From the NCBI GenBank assembly GCA_947370975.1, contig CANBNG010000013.1, positions 1 through 64,000 on the forward strand: a stretch of DNA of 64,000 nt, in the 5' to 3' direction. The stretch comes from Beijerinckiaceae bacterium. GTDB taxonomy: Bacteria > Pseudomonadota > Alphaproteobacteria > Rhizobiales > Beijerinckiaceae. Position 1 is the first letter of the stretch. Every line of letters begins with the position of its first letter. The notes under the pieces were generated by a model that made no database searches, had not been told where the DNA came from, and worked only from the letters and a program-made list of their open reading frames with translations. A program made the position numbers and the translations under genes. This document shows positions 16,688-25,604 of the stretch, piece by piece.

Positions 16688-17626
16688 TCATTTGGCGTCA
16701 AGCACGGCGCGGCAGGCTTGCGGCAATTGTGCGAGCGTGACGGGCTTTGGCTGTTTGTCCGGCGGCACGGGCTTGGGATGCAGGGCCTCGTCGCCAAACC
16801 ACCAGGCAAGGCTCGCATCGCAGCCATCGCCCGAGGATGGCGGCTCCTGCGGCCGGCAGGAGGCAGCGCCCGCCGGGCAGGCGAGACGAATATGGAAATG
16901 ATAATTATGCCCGTACATGGGGCGTATCTTTGCCAGCCATGAACGATCGCCGCGCACATCCGCGCACAGCGCCTTCTTGATCGCCGGATTGACGAAAATG
17001 CGCTCGACCTCGCGCTGCTCGGCCGCAAGTTTCAAAAGCGCGATGTGGCGTGCAGAGAAGGTTTGCTGATCGATATCGAGCCAGTCCGCGCGCACGAGAT
17101 TGGTCGCCGACATCTCTTCGCGCTCGCTGCGCGTCAATGTGCGCGCGGGCATGGGTGTGAGCCAGACATCGGCATCGAGCCCGATCTGATGGGACGCGTG
17201 TCCGGTGATCATCGGTCCGCCGCGCGGCTGCGACATGTCGCCAACCAGAAGGCCCGGCCAGATCTGCGCCGCGCGCGCCTCATGCGCCAACCGCTGCAGG
17301 ACATCGATCAAGGCCGGATGGCCCCAGTTGCGATTGCGCGAAAGCCGCATCACCTGCCAGGCATCGCCATCGACGGGGAGTGCAACAGCACCCGCCACGC
17401 ACCCGCGCGAATAAAAGCCGATGGTCTGTGCGGGCCCTTTGGCGGGCGTGCCGCGCCGCCCGAACAGCTCCTTGGCCGGCAGCGCGGGATCGCCGGGGTT
17501 GGCGAGCGGCGGCAGCGGCCTGGCATTGAGCGAGCCGGCATCCTGCGCCGCGCAAGACAGGCTGACGCAGACCAGTGCGGCTGCGATCAACCCTCCCGAA
17601 AATACCGACTGCGCCTTGCGTGCCAT
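16688..17626 (-). CDS. mepA: Penicillin-insensitive murein endopeptidase
   Basis: 312 residues from ATG 17626; signal peptide to about residue 25 (SLSCAAQ). Family M74 motifs are present: IGFYSRGCVAGA, the zinc ligands in GHASHQIGLDADVWLTP (H-x6-D type) and the late HNYHFHIRLACPAG. Known MepA enzymes are periplasmic metallopeptidases that cut D-Ala-meso-DAP cross-links in peptidoglycan. Two cysteines in the C-terminal part likely form a disulphide. An in-frame ATG 23 codons earlier exists but would place a charged stretch before the signal peptide. It follows purU on the same strand after 37 bases. Confidence 0.93.
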   Translation of the reverse strand: MARKAQSVFSGGLIAAALVCVSLSCAAQDAGSLNARPLPPLANPGDPALPAKELFGRRGTPAKGPAQTIGFYSRGCVAGAVALPVDGDAWQVMRLSRNRNWGHPALIDVLQRLAHEARAAQIWPGLLVGDMSQPRGGPMITGHASHQIGLDADVWLTPMPARTLTRSEREEMSATNLVRADWLDIDQQTFSARHIALLKLAAEQREVERIFVNPAIKKALCADVRGDRSWLAKIRPMYGHNYHFHIRLACPAGAASCRPQEPPSSGDGCDASLAWWFGDEALHPKPVPPDKQPKPVTLAQLPQACRAVLDAK

Positions 17627-17663
17627 GTCGCTTGCGCTCCCCGCAACGAGGACGATAAGCGCC

Positions 17664-18542
17664 TCAATCGGCGAAGACGACCGTCTTCGACCCATTCATG
17701 ATGACGCGATCTTCCAGATGATGACGCACGGCGCGCGCGAGCACGCGGCGCTCGATATCACGGCCCTTGCGGACAAGATCTTCGGGCAGGTCGCGATGAC
17801 TGATGCGCTCGACATCCTGTTCGACAATCGGGCCTTCATCGAGATCGGCGGTGACATAATGGGCCGTCGCGCCGATCAGCTTCACGCCGCGCGCATGGGC
17901 CTGGCGATAGGGATTGGCGCCCTTGAAGCCCGGCAGGAAGGAATGATGAATGTTGATGCAGCGACCCGACAGCTTGGCCGAGAGGCCCTCGGACAAGATC
18001 TGCATGTAGCGCGCGAGCACGACGAGATCGGTCCCCGTGTTGCGAATGAGATTCCAGATCTGGGTTTCCTGCTCGAGCTTGGTCTCGCGCGAAACCGGCA
18101 CGTGGTGGAAGTCGATGCCATCGAAATCGAGATGCTCGTAAGTGTCGCGCGGATGGTTCGAGACAATGCCCGTGATGTCCATCGGCAATTCGCCGATGCG
18201 CCAGCGATAGAGCAGATCGGCGAGGCAATGATCGAATTTCGACACGAGGATCATGACGCGCTTCTTGGCGGCGACGGGGCGCAGCACCCATTTCATCGCG
18301 AATTTGTCGCCCAGCGCGCCAAAGCCGCCGCTCACTTTTTCAAAAATGGCGTCCTCGACCCCGTCAAAGACCACGCGCATGAAAAAGACATTCGATTGCG
18401 TGTCGTCATATTGCTGGGCATCGAGAATGTTGCAGCCGTGCTCGAACAGATAAGTTGACACCCCGGCGACAATGCCGGGCTTGTTCGTGCAGGACAGCGT
18501 CAGGACATATTGGGCGCTGGTCGTGAGGGTGGCGCTGGACAT
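17664..18542 (-). CDS. purU: Formyltetrahydrofolate deformylase
   Basis: 292 residues: an N-terminal ACT domain (LTLSCTNKPGIVAGVSTYLF, about residues 14-33) that senses methionine/glycine in known enzymes, then the formyltransferase-fold catalytic domain with the HHSFLPGFKGANPY loop and the late IGATAHYVTADLDEGPIVEQD, which holds the catalytic His and Asp. PurU hydrolyses 10-formyl-THF to THF and formate, balancing one-carbon pools and supplying formate to purine synthesis. Divergent from the thiolase gene with 169 bases between starts. Confidence 0.95.
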   Translation of the reverse strand: MSSATLTTSAQYVLTLSCTNKPGIVAGVSTYLFEHGCNILDAQQYDDTQSNVFFMRVVFDGVEDAIFEKVSGGFGALGDKFAMKWVLRPVAAKKRVMILVSKFDHCLADLLYRWRIGELPMDITGIVSNHPRDTYEHLDFDGIDFHHVPVSRETKLEQETQIWNLIRNTGTDLVVLARYMQILSEGLSAKLSGRCINIHHSFLPGFKGANPYRQAHARGVKLIGATAHYVTADLDEGPIVEQDVERISHRDLPEDLVRKGRDIERRVLARAVRHHLEDRVIMNGSKTVVFAD

Positions 18543-18711
18543 GAAGCGTCTTCGATGTGAGCCGGAGGAACCAAAACCCCGGAAAAGGGGCTCCGTGGTA
18601 TAGGGCCTGCGCGAGCTGAGCTCAACCGCGCCTTGACGCCCCGACGCGCCCGACCGTAAAATGTTCGTAAATCGCCCCTTTGTTCTCTATGCGAACGCCT
18701 GAGGAAGAGCC

Positions 18712-19917
18712 ATGACTGAAGCCTATCTCTGCGCCGGTGTGCGGACTCCCGTTGGCCGTTATGGCGGCGTGCTCTCGTCTGTGCGTCCTGACGACATGCT
18801 CGCCCATGCGATCCGCGAATTGATGGCCCGTCATCCGAATGTGCCTGCCGACAGAATCGACGAGATCTTTGCGGGTTGCGCCAATCAGGCGGGTGAAGAC
18901 AATCGCAATGTCGCGCGCATGGCGGGCCTGCTGGCCGGCCTGCCGCTCGAAGTGCCGGGCACGACCATCAACCGCCTCTGCGGCTCGGGCATGGATGCGC
19001 TGGGCACAGCCGCGCGCTCGATCCGCGCCGGCGAGAACGAGCTCGTCATCGCAGGCGGCGTCGAATCCATGTCGCGCGCGCCCTATGTCATGAACAAGGC
19101 GACCGAAGCCTTTTCGCGCAATGGCGAACTCCATGACACGACCATCGGCTGGCGCTTCATCAATCCGCTGATGAAGGCGCAATATGGCGTCGATTCCATG
19201 CCGGAGACCGCCGAGAATCTCGCCGAAGACAAGCAGATTTCCCGCGCCGATCAGGATGCCTTTGCCTTCCGCAGCCAGCAGCGCGCCGCGCGCGCGGTGG
19301 CCAACGGCCGCTTTGCCCGCGAGATCGCGCCCTATGAGATCAAGGATCGCAAGGGCAACATCACCCGCGTCGCCCAGGACGAGCATCCGCGCGAAACGAC
19401 CATCGAGAAGTTGGCGTCGCTTGGCACGCCTTTCCGCAAGGGCGGCACCATCACCGCCGGCAATGCCTCGGGCGTCAATGATGGCGCGGCGGCGGTGCTC
19501 ATCGCCTCGGCCGCAGCCGTTGCAAAATATGGCCTGACTCCGCTGGCCAAGATCAACGGCCTGGCCACCGCCGGCTGCCCGCCCCGCATCATGGGCTGGG
19601 GCCCCGTGCCCGCAACCCAGAAGCTGATGGAGCGGCTTGGCCTGAAAATCGGCGATTTCGACATTTGCGAATTCAACGAAGCCTTTGCAGCGCAGGCGCT
19701 GGCCTGCACCCGCGCGCTCGGCCTGCCAGACGACGCCGAACATGTGAATCCGAATGGCGGCGCGATTGCGCTTGGCCATCCGCTCGGCATGTCGGGCGCG
19801 CGCATCGCGCTCACCGCCGCAATCGAGATGAACGACCGCGGCGCCAAGCGTGCCCTCGCCACCATGTGCATCGGTGTCGGCCAAGGCATTGCCATTGCGC
19901 TTGAGGCTGTGCGCTGA
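18712..19917 (+). CDS. pcaF: 3-oxoadipyl-CoA / acetyl-CoA thiolase
   Basis: 401 residues, thiolase superfamily. The nucleophilic cysteine is in TTINRLCGSGMDALG; the second active-site region is NPNGGAIALGHPLGMSGAR (His) and the C-terminal cysteine is in ATMCIGVGQG. The stretch TIGWRFINPLMKAQYGVDS is characteristic of the PcaF/PaaJ branch, which cleaves 3-oxoadipyl-CoA to succinyl-CoA and acetyl-CoA in aromatic acid breakdown. No other pca or paa gene is adjacent, so it could act more broadly as a thiolase. AGGAAGAG precedes the ATG; a strong terminator follows. Confidence 0.88.
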   Translation: MTEAYLCAGVRTPVGRYGGVLSSVRPDDMLAHAIRELMARHPNVPADRIDEIFAGCANQAGEDNRNVARMAGLLAGLPLEVPGTTINRLCGSGMDALGTAARSIRAGENELVIAGGVESMSRAPYVMNKATEAFSRNGELHDTTIGWRFINPLMKAQYGVDSMPETAENLAEDKQISRADQDAFAFRSQQRAARAVANGRFAREIAPYEIKDRKGNITRVAQDEHPRETTIEKLASLGTPFRKGGTITAGNASGVNDGAAAVLIASAAAVAKYGLTPLAKINGLATAGCPPRIMGWGPVPATQKLMERLGLKIGDFDICEFNEAFAAQALACTRALGLPDDAEHVNPNGGAIALGHPLGMSGARIALTAAIEMNDRGAKRALATMCIGVGQGIAIALEAVR

Positions 19918-19955
19918 GGCGCTTGCCCGAAGCTGCATGACCAGACAGGATGAAC

Positions 19956-19984
19956 AGAGCGCAGGCAAACCCTGCGCTCTTTTT
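19956..19984 (+). terminator. Rho-independent terminator after the thiolase gene
   Basis: Ten-base perfect stem AGAGCGCAGG / CCTGCGCTCT with a 5-base loop followed by four further T residues, 39 bases after the thiolase stop. Confidence 0.9.
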
Positions 19985-20004
19985 GCTGACGGAGTGCAAG
20001 CCGC

Positions 20005-20826
20005 GTGAAAATCGCCCTCATCCAGATGAATTCCACCGACGACAAGGCCGCCAATCTCGCGCAGGCCGAGGCGCTCATCGAGGATGTCATGGCCCATGAG
20101 CGGCCCGACTGGATCAGCCTGCCGGAGGTCTTCTCCTTCATGGGCGGGACGCGCGCCGACAAGATCGCCGCTGCGGAGACTTTTCCCGAGGGCGCGGCCT
20201 ACACGCTCATGCGCGATCTCGCCCGCAAGCATGGTGTGCATATTCATGCCGGCTCGATGCTGGAGCGCATCGCGGGCGAAGACCGGCTCGGCAATACGAC
20301 CGTCGCCTTCAACCGTTCGGGCGACGAGGTCGCGCGCTATCGCAAGATCCACATGTTCGATGTGACGACGCCGGACGGTCAGGATTATCGCGAAAGCGCC
20401 ACGATGAAACCGGGCGAAGACGTCGTGACCTATGCGTGCGAGGGCGTCACCATCGGCTGCGCCATCTGCTACGACCTGCGTTTCCCGGCCTTGTTTGCAG
20501 CGCTTGTTGCGCGCGGCGCGCAGATGATCGCGCTGCCCTCGGCCTTCACCCTGCAAACCGGCAAGGACCATTGGGACGTGCTCTGCCGCGCGCGCGCCAT
20601 CGAGACACAGACCTATTTCGCAGCCGCCGCGCAGACAGGCCAGTTCCGGCAGGGCAAGGAGACGCGCGCAACCTATGGCCATTCATTGCTGGCCGATCCC
20701 TGGGGCCTTGTCGTTGCGAAAGCCTCGGACGGAACCGGCTATGTCACAGCCCGCATCGACACCGCCCGCATTGCCCGCGTGCGCAGCCAGATACCCGTGG
20801 CGCAGCAAGCGGTGTCGCTTATTTGA
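20005..20826 (+). CDS. Carbon-nitrogen hydrolase (nitrilase superfamily, Nit-like amidase)
   Basis: 273 residues from GTG 20005 (GGAG 10 bases upstream). The catalytic triad is visible: Glu in LPEVFSF, Lys in YRKIHMFDV and Cys in GCAICYDLRFP, with the RARAIETQTYFAAAAQTG block typical of the Nit1/Nit2 branch. Known members hydrolyse omega-amides such as alpha-ketoglutaramate or deaminated glutathione. A link to the neighbouring purine breakdown genes is possible but this branch is not the ureidopropionase one. It ends 8 bases inside the convergent uraD gene. Confidence 0.88.
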   Translation: MKIALIQMNSTDDKAANLAQAEALIEDVMAHERPDWISLPEVFSFMGGTRADKIAAAETFPEGAAYTLMRDLARKHGVHIHAGSMLERIAGEDRLGNTTVAFNRSGDEVARYRKIHMFDVTTPDGQDYRESATMKPGEDVVTYACEGVTIGCAICYDLRFPALFAALVARGAQMIALPSAFTLQTGKDHWDVLCRARAIETQTYFAAAAQTGQFRQGKETRATYGHSLLADPWGLVVAKASDGTGYVTARIDTARIARVRSQIPVAQQAVSLI

Positions 20827-21331
20827 GCATATCGGTCAGGCGCAGCAGGGCGATCTTTTCGACTTCGGCCAGCGCTGTTGCAAATTCTTGCGGCTCGTCG
20901 TGATGGAGCCGTGTCTCGAAGGAGGCCAGGATCTCGGCCTTGGACTTGCCCTTCACCGCGAGAATGAAGGGGAAGCCAAAACGCGCCTTGTAGGACTCGT
21001 TGAGCTGCGTGAAGCGCGTGCGCTCGGCATCAGTCAGCATGTCGAGCCCGGCGGAGGATTGCTCCTTTGTGGAATCGGCCGTTAGGCGTCCCGCCGCATG
21101 CAGCTTCCCGGCAAGATCGGGATGGGCGTTAATCAGCGCCAGCTGCCTCGTTCTGGGCGCGGCGCGCATGATCGCCACCATGTCGGCATGCAGGCCCTCG
21201 GGCGTGTCGCTTTCAGCGCCCAGCCCCTTGTCGTAGGCGCCCTCTGCGACCCAGGGGGAATGTTCGAAAATGCCGCCAAAACGGGCGATGAAATCGTCGC
21301 GGGACAGGGTTCTCACGATCACCGACGTCAC
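20819..21331 (-). CDS. uraD: 2-oxo-4-hydroxy-4-carboxy-5-ureidoimidazoline (OHCU) decarboxylase
   Basis: 170 residues from GTG 21331 (TGGAAGTGGA just upstream). Motifs HPDLAGKL with the catalytic His, the STKEQSSAGLD loop and FPFILAVKGKSK are diagnostic for UraD, which converts OHCU to S-allantoin, the last step of urate oxidation. The reading frame is open to 21388, but the extra N-terminal residues are unlike the family. It points opposite to the UraH gene; their starts are about 140 bases apart, so one intergenic region can control both. Confidence 0.9.
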   Translation of the reverse strand: MTSVIVRTLSRDDFIARFGGIFEHSPWVAEGAYDKGLGAESDTPEGLHADMVAIMRAAPRTRQLALINAHPDLAGKLHAAGRLTADSTKEQSSAGLDMLTDAERTRFTQLNESYKARFGFPFILAVKGKSKAEILASFETRLHHDEPQEFATALAEVEKIALLRLTDMLK

Positions 21332-21468
21332 TCCACTTCCAAGGGGCCGTTTCAATTGCACAGACGGCGCTGCGCGTCTAAGCAACATGGCTGGAACAAG
21401 GCTGATTGCTCAGGCAACGTACTGACCCTAGCATGCCGCAGATCGCGCTGCAGCGCCAAGGAGTGGAT

Positions 21469-21843
21469 ATGACAATTCTGGCGGCAGGTGGGCGGCTGAC
21501 CACCCATATTCTCGACACAGCCACGGGCCGCCCGGCGGCTGGCGTCAAGATTACACTCCATGCCATTGGCGCTGACGGACAGGCGCAACTCGTCTCCACG
21601 CATGTGACCAATGCGGACGGGCGCTGCGACCAGCCGATCCTGTCGGGCGCGAGCCTGCAGACCGGCGTCTATGAACTCGTCTTTGAAATTGGCGACTATT
21701 TCCGTGCAAGTGGCACGCCGCTTGCCGAGCCTGCCTTTCTGGATCGCATTCCGATCCGCTTCGGTCTCTGCGACGCGGGCGCGCATTATCATGTGCCGCT
21801 GCTCGTCTCGCCCTACGGCTATTCGACATACAGGGGAAGCTAG
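21469..21843 (+). CDS. uraH: 5-hydroxyisourate hydrolase
   Basis: 124 residues from ATG 21469 with AGGAG 6 bases before. It shows the transthyretin-like fold signatures: GGRLTTHILDTATGRPAAGV near the start (His ligand), FPF-like core IPIRFGLCDAGAHYHVPLLV, and the C-terminal YRGS tetrapeptide that defines the family. It hydrolyses 5-hydroxyisourate to OHCU, directly between PuuD and UraD. The stop TAG shares its G with the GTG start of puuD, so the two are coupled. An in-frame ATG 21 codons earlier is less likely. Confidence 0.95.
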   Translation: MTILAAGGRLTTHILDTATGRPAAGVKITLHAIGADGQAQLVSTHVTNADGRCDQPILSGASLQTGVYELVFEIGDYFRASGTPLAEPAFLDRIPIRFGLCDAGAHYHVPLLVSPYGYSTYRGS

Positions 21844-23057
21844 TGACACTTGCAATCATCGCCAGCGAATGGGCCAGCTTCCTGATCCGCTGGGTCCATG
21901 TGATCGCCGGCATCGCCTGGATCGGCTCGTCCTTTTATTTCGTCCATCTCGACCTGAGCTTGCGCAAGCATGACGGGCTCGCGCAGGGCGTCGGCGGCGA
22001 AGCCTGGCAGGTGCATGGCGGCGGCTTTTACAACATGGTCAAATATGTTGTCGCTCCGCCGCATCTACCCAAGGAGCTGACCTGGTTCAAATGGGAGGCC
22101 TATGCCACCTGGCTGTCGGGCTTTGCGATGTTCGTCGCGCTTTATTACACCAATGCCGAACTCTATCTGATCGACAGGACGGTGCTCGATATTGCGCCCT
22201 CGACAGCGATCGGCATCAGCCTTGCGGGCATCGTTCTGGGCTGGGTGATCTATGACCTCATGTGCAAGTCGCCCCTCGGGCGCAACGACCTTCTGCTCGG
22301 GCTCGTCGGCTTCGTACTGCTGGTGGCGGCAAGCTACGGCTTCACGAAAGTCTTTTCGGGGCGCGGCGCCTTTGTGCAGATCGGCGCGATGATCGGGACC
22401 ATCATGGTGGCCAGCGTCGCCATGACGATCATCCCCAACCAGCGCAAGATCGTGATCGATCTCCTGGCTGGCCGCTCGCCGGATCCCGCGCTCGGCGCGG
22501 CCGGCAAGCAGCGCTCGGTGCATAATAATTACCTGACCTTGCCGGTCGTCTTCCTGATGATCTCGAACCATTACCCGCTGGCCTTTGCGAGCCATTGGAA
22601 CTGGCTCATCATCGCGCTGGTGGTGGTGATCGGCGTGTCCGTTCGCCACTTCTACAATTCCGGCCATGCGCACAAGCCTTCGCCCTGGTGGACATGGGCT
22701 GTGGCAGCCGCCGCGTTCCTGGCCATCGTGTTCCTGTCCGCGCCCTCGGCCTTCACCGGCCGGTCGGCCGCGACGGGCGCCGGCGTGCAAAAGGTCGCCT
22801 TCAGCGAGGTGCAGGAGATTATCACCTCGCGCTGCTCCATGTGCCATGCCGCACAGCCCGTCTGGGAGGGCGTCGGCGTGCCACCCAAGGGCGTGATGCT
22901 GGAGACGCCGGACCAGATCCGCACACATGCCAGCGCGATTTACGTGCAGGCCGCAGCCACGCGCGCCATGCCGCCCGGCGGCAATCTTACCGAGATCAGC
23001 GACGAGGACCGTCGCCTGATCGCGGCCTGGTATGAATCTGGAGCGCCCGTCCCGTGA
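21843..23057 (+). CDS. puuD: Urate hydroxylase PuuD (membrane urate oxidase with cytochrome c domain)
   Basis: 404 residues. The N-terminal 300 residues hold about eight membrane helices (WASFLIRWVHVIAGIAWIG at the start, HNNYLTLPVVFLMISNHYP in the middle). The C-terminal 90 residues form a cytochrome c domain with haem motif CSMCHAA. Known PuuD oxidises urate to 5-hydroxyisourate and passes electrons to the respiratory chain instead of making hydrogen peroxide. GTG start overlaps the uraH stop by one base, and its own stop overlaps the GTG of the kinase gene (GTGA). Confidence 0.95.
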   Translation: MTLAIIASEWASFLIRWVHVIAGIAWIGSSFYFVHLDLSLRKHDGLAQGVGGEAWQVHGGGFYNMVKYVVAPPHLPKELTWFKWEAYATWLSGFAMFVALYYTNAELYLIDRTVLDIAPSTAIGISLAGIVLGWVIYDLMCKSPLGRNDLLLGLVGFVLLVAASYGFTKVFSGRGAFVQIGAMIGTIMVASVAMTIIPNQRKIVIDLLAGRSPDPALGAAGKQRSVHNNYLTLPVVFLMISNHYPLAFASHWNWLIIALVVVIGVSVRHFYNSGHAHKPSPWWTWAVAAAAFLAIVFLSAPSAFTGRSAATGAGVQKVAFSEVQEIITSRCSMCHAAQPVWEGVGVPPKGVMLETPDQIRTHASAIYVQAAATRAMPPGGNLTEISDEDRRLIAAWYESGAPVP

Positions 23058-24004
23058 CAGGCCGCTCGACCCGCGCCATTGTCGTTCTCGGCGAGGCGCT
23101 GGTGGATATCGTGCCAGACACCCAGGGCCGCGCGCAGGCCCTGCCCGGCGGCTCTGGTCTCAATACTGCGCTCGGGCTCGCGCGCCTTGGCCACGACGTT
23201 CGTTTCTGCGGGACGCTGTCATCAGATGTCGATGGCGCGCAAATTTCCGCCTTCATGCGCGCCGAGCGAATCGATCTTGCGCTGGCGCGGTTGAGCGCAA
23301 GGCCCTGCCCCATGGTTTTCGTGACGCCGGGAAATGGCGATGCGCTTCCGGCCTACGATCTGCGCCTTGCCGGCAGCGCGCTCGATGATGCGCCACACAT
23401 CCCCGAAACCTGGCGCGACCATTGGCGTACCGACTTTGCCCATGTCCACGCCACATCCTTTGCCGCCACCATTGGTGCGCCCGGCGCTGCAGCACTGGAC
23501 CTGATGGCGCGCGCGCGGCCTTTCGCCTCCACAAGCTTTGACCCCAACATCCGCCTCGCTGCCTTGCCCGACCTCGCACACACGCATGCATTGATTGCCG
23601 CGCGAATCGCGCAGGCCAACATCGTCAAGGCGAGTGCGGAAGATCTCGATGCACTCGCGCCGCTCAGTGAACAAGGCGCATTGCTGCGTGCATGGCAGGC
23701 GCTTGGACCAAGGCTTGTCGTCGTGACGCGCGGGGGCCTCGGCGCAACTGCATTTTTCGGCGACCAGATGATCGAGGTTCCAAGCCCTGCGGTGATCGTG
23801 CGCGATACGGTGGGCGCTGGCGACACATTCATGGCGGGACTGCTCGCGCAAATGGCGAGCGAGACTCGCCTCGGCCACAATTTGCAGGGCGATCTGCGCC
23901 CTGAAGATGTCGCACGCTGGCTCGCCTTTGGCGCGCGCGCGGCTGCCTTTTGCTGCATGAAAACGGGCTGCGACCCGCCGCATCTGGACGCGCTCGCACT
24001 GTAA
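23054..24004 (+). CDS. PfkB-family carbohydrate kinase
   Basis: 316 residues. N-terminal LGEALVDIVPD and the GGSGLNTALGLARLG motif bind the sugar; the C-terminal signature DTVGAGDTFMAGLL carries the catalytic Asp and anion hole. Fructokinase-like members phosphorylate sugars or nucleosides with ATP. The exact substrate is not readable; translational coupling to puuD is the only context hint and might reflect a role with ribose or nucleosides from purine breakdown (inference). Confidence 0.9.
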   Translation: MTGRSTRAIVVLGEALVDIVPDTQGRAQALPGGSGLNTALGLARLGHDVRFCGTLSSDVDGAQISAFMRAERIDLALARLSARPCPMVFVTPGNGDALPAYDLRLAGSALDDAPHIPETWRDHWRTDFAHVHATSFAATIGAPGAAALDLMARARPFASTSFDPNIRLAALPDLAHTHALIAARIAQANIVKASAEDLDALAPLSEQGALLRAWQALGPRLVVVTRGGLGATAFFGDQMIEVPSPAVIVRDTVGAGDTFMAGLLAQMASETRLGHNLQGDLRPEDVARWLAFGARAAAFCCMKTGCDPPHLDALAL

Positions 24005-24076
24005 GCCGCAAGGCAAGAGTTGCGTAGCGGCGCGCAAGCGCCTAGAGAAGCGCGCCACCAAGGGTAAGGATTTGTC

Positions 24077-24790
24077 ATGCGTCCCTCGAAACGCGCCGCC
24101 GACGAAATGCGCTCCGTCTCACTGGAGCGCGCCGTTGCGCGCTATGCGGAAGGCTCCTGCCTCGTGAAGTTCGGGGAGACCCATGTGCTCTGCACGGCGT
24201 CGCTCGAAGACAAGCCGCCGATGTGGCTGCGCGGCCAGGGTCGTGGCTGGGTGACGGCAGAATATTCCATGCTGCCGCGCGCCACTGTCACGCGCACGCG
24301 CCGCGAATCCACCTCGGGCAAGCAATCTGGCCGCACGCAGGAAATCCAGCGCCTCATCGGCCGCAGCCTGCGCGCTGTCGTCGATCTGCAGGCGCTCGGC
24401 GAGCGTCAGATCACGGTCGATTGCGACGTGTTGCAGGCCGATGGTGGCACGCGCACCGCCGCGATCACCGGCGCCTGGGTCGCTCTGCACGATTGCCTGA
24501 AGTGGATGCGCTCGCGCTCCATCATCAAGGACATGCCGCTGCGCGACCATGTCGCCGCCATTTCCTGCGGCGTGACACGCGGCATGAGCGTGCTCGATCT
24601 GGACTATGCCGAGGATTCGACCGCCGAGACGGATGCCAATTTCGTCATGACCGGCACGGGCGGACTCGTGGAAGTACAGGCGACCGCCGAAGGCGCGATC
24701 TTCACCGACGAACAACTCGCCGCCATGATGGGCCTGGCGCGCGCCGGTATTATGCGTCTCGTCGACCTGCAAAAGGCAACGGTGGCCTAA
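24077..24790 (+). CDS. rph: Ribonuclease PH
   Basis: 237 residues, the full family length. Visible motifs: RPSKRAADEMRSVS at the start, KFGETHVLCTASLE, GWVTAEYSMLPRATVTR, GRTQEIQRLIGRSLRA (phosphate-binding Arg) and QADGGTRTAAITGAWVAL. RNase PH trims 3' ends of tRNA precursors by phosphorolysis. In many alphaproteobacteria rph is followed by rdgB and hemW and preceded by a divergent hrcA; none of these is next to it here, so the local order has been rearranged. Confidence 0.97.
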   Translation: MRPSKRAADEMRSVSLERAVARYAEGSCLVKFGETHVLCTASLEDKPPMWLRGQGRGWVTAEYSMLPRATVTRTRRESTSGKQSGRTQEIQRLIGRSLRAVVDLQALGERQITVDCDVLQADGGTRTAAITGAWVALHDCLKWMRSRSIIKDMPLRDHVAAISCGVTRGMSVLDLDYAEDSTAETDANFVMTGTGGLVEVQATAEGAIFTDEQLAAMMGLARAGIMRLVDLQKATVA

Positions 24791-25122
24791 TTCTACCGCT
24801 GCACTTGGACAATGCTGCACCGCAACGTACAGCGGAGCCGAAAATTGCGCTTGCGGATTACACATTTCGTAGCATGTGGCGCGATGTTTGAGCTTCCGCT
24901 TGGGGCGCAAGTGTGATTACCTCCTAGTCCATAAGAACAATACGCAGGAGCGAAAAGCTCTCGTTCGATATCCGATCAGAGGGAACGTCGCGAGAAAGAG
25001 CCGGAATGACGCCTATGCGGCGTCTTCGATCAAGCCGCCGGAGCCACGGGCCCGGCAGCAGGGCGCGCTCCTCCACTTCTGACTCAAAAACGACAATCGC
25101 GCAGCGAAAGACCGGGACTGGA
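24791..25122. other. Intergenic stretch between rph and the small gene before tctAB
   Basis: 332 bases in which I see no gene, hairpin terminator or repeat. It probably holds the promoter of the transporter unit downstream. Short frames here have no ribosome site or family. Confidence 0.5.
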
Positions 25123-25464
25123 ATGAGCAGGTTGAAGGGCATGGGCAGATCGAAGGTCGCGGGAAGTCTCGCCACCTATCTGCACGCCTTCATTTTGCTC
25201 GCCTCGCTCGTGCTCGTGCCAGCCGACCCGCTCTTCAAGACCTATGAAAATGCCGCGACCATGGCGCTGGCCGACCAGCTGCCCGATGAGTCCGTCGACA
25301 AGATTTCCATGGGCGGTGAAGACCCCACATTTTTACATTCCGTGCTGCTGGCCAAGGTTGGCCTGCTCGATGGCGAGCGCAAATCGCATTGTCAGGATGC
25401 GCCGCGTGTCAGCGGCTGCGGCCGCGCCTTTCACGCTCGGGGCCCTCCGTCCCTGAACGTCTGA
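25123..25464 (+). CDS. Small hypothetical membrane-anchored protein upstream of the tricarboxylate transporter
   Basis: 113 residues from ATG 25123. One hydrophobic segment near residues 15-35 (YLHAFILLASLVLVP) follows a basic start, then a soluble part with KTYENAATMALADQLPDES and a Cys/Arg/Pro-rich tail that looks unlike normal coding sequence. No family is recognised. It ends 140 bases before the TctA-TctB gene on the same strand. The odd tail could mean a frameshift or degenerate gene. The ribosome site is weak. Confidence 0.4.
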   Translation: MSRLKGMGRSKVAGSLATYLHAFILLASLVLVPADPLFKTYENAATMALADQLPDESVDKISMGGEDPTFLHSVLLAKVGLLDGERKSHCQDAPRVSGCGRAFHARGPPSLNV

Positions 25465-25604
25465 TACGAGGAGCCCACAAAGGGCGCCTCGCGGACTTCA
25501 TTGTAACGACGATACTCTTTCCCGCGCGCCACACGGCCTGCGGAACCCGGCTCAACCATAGATCGCCGGCGTGAAAGAATTCCGAGAAGAATCAGGGGAC
25601 TTTT

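Noticed and set aside
18622..20682. 686-codon open frame on the minus strand opposite the thiolase and nitrilase genes
   Set aside because: It mirrors two confidently identified genes and a terminator, and its translation has no family features; GC-rich DNA gives long open antisense frames.
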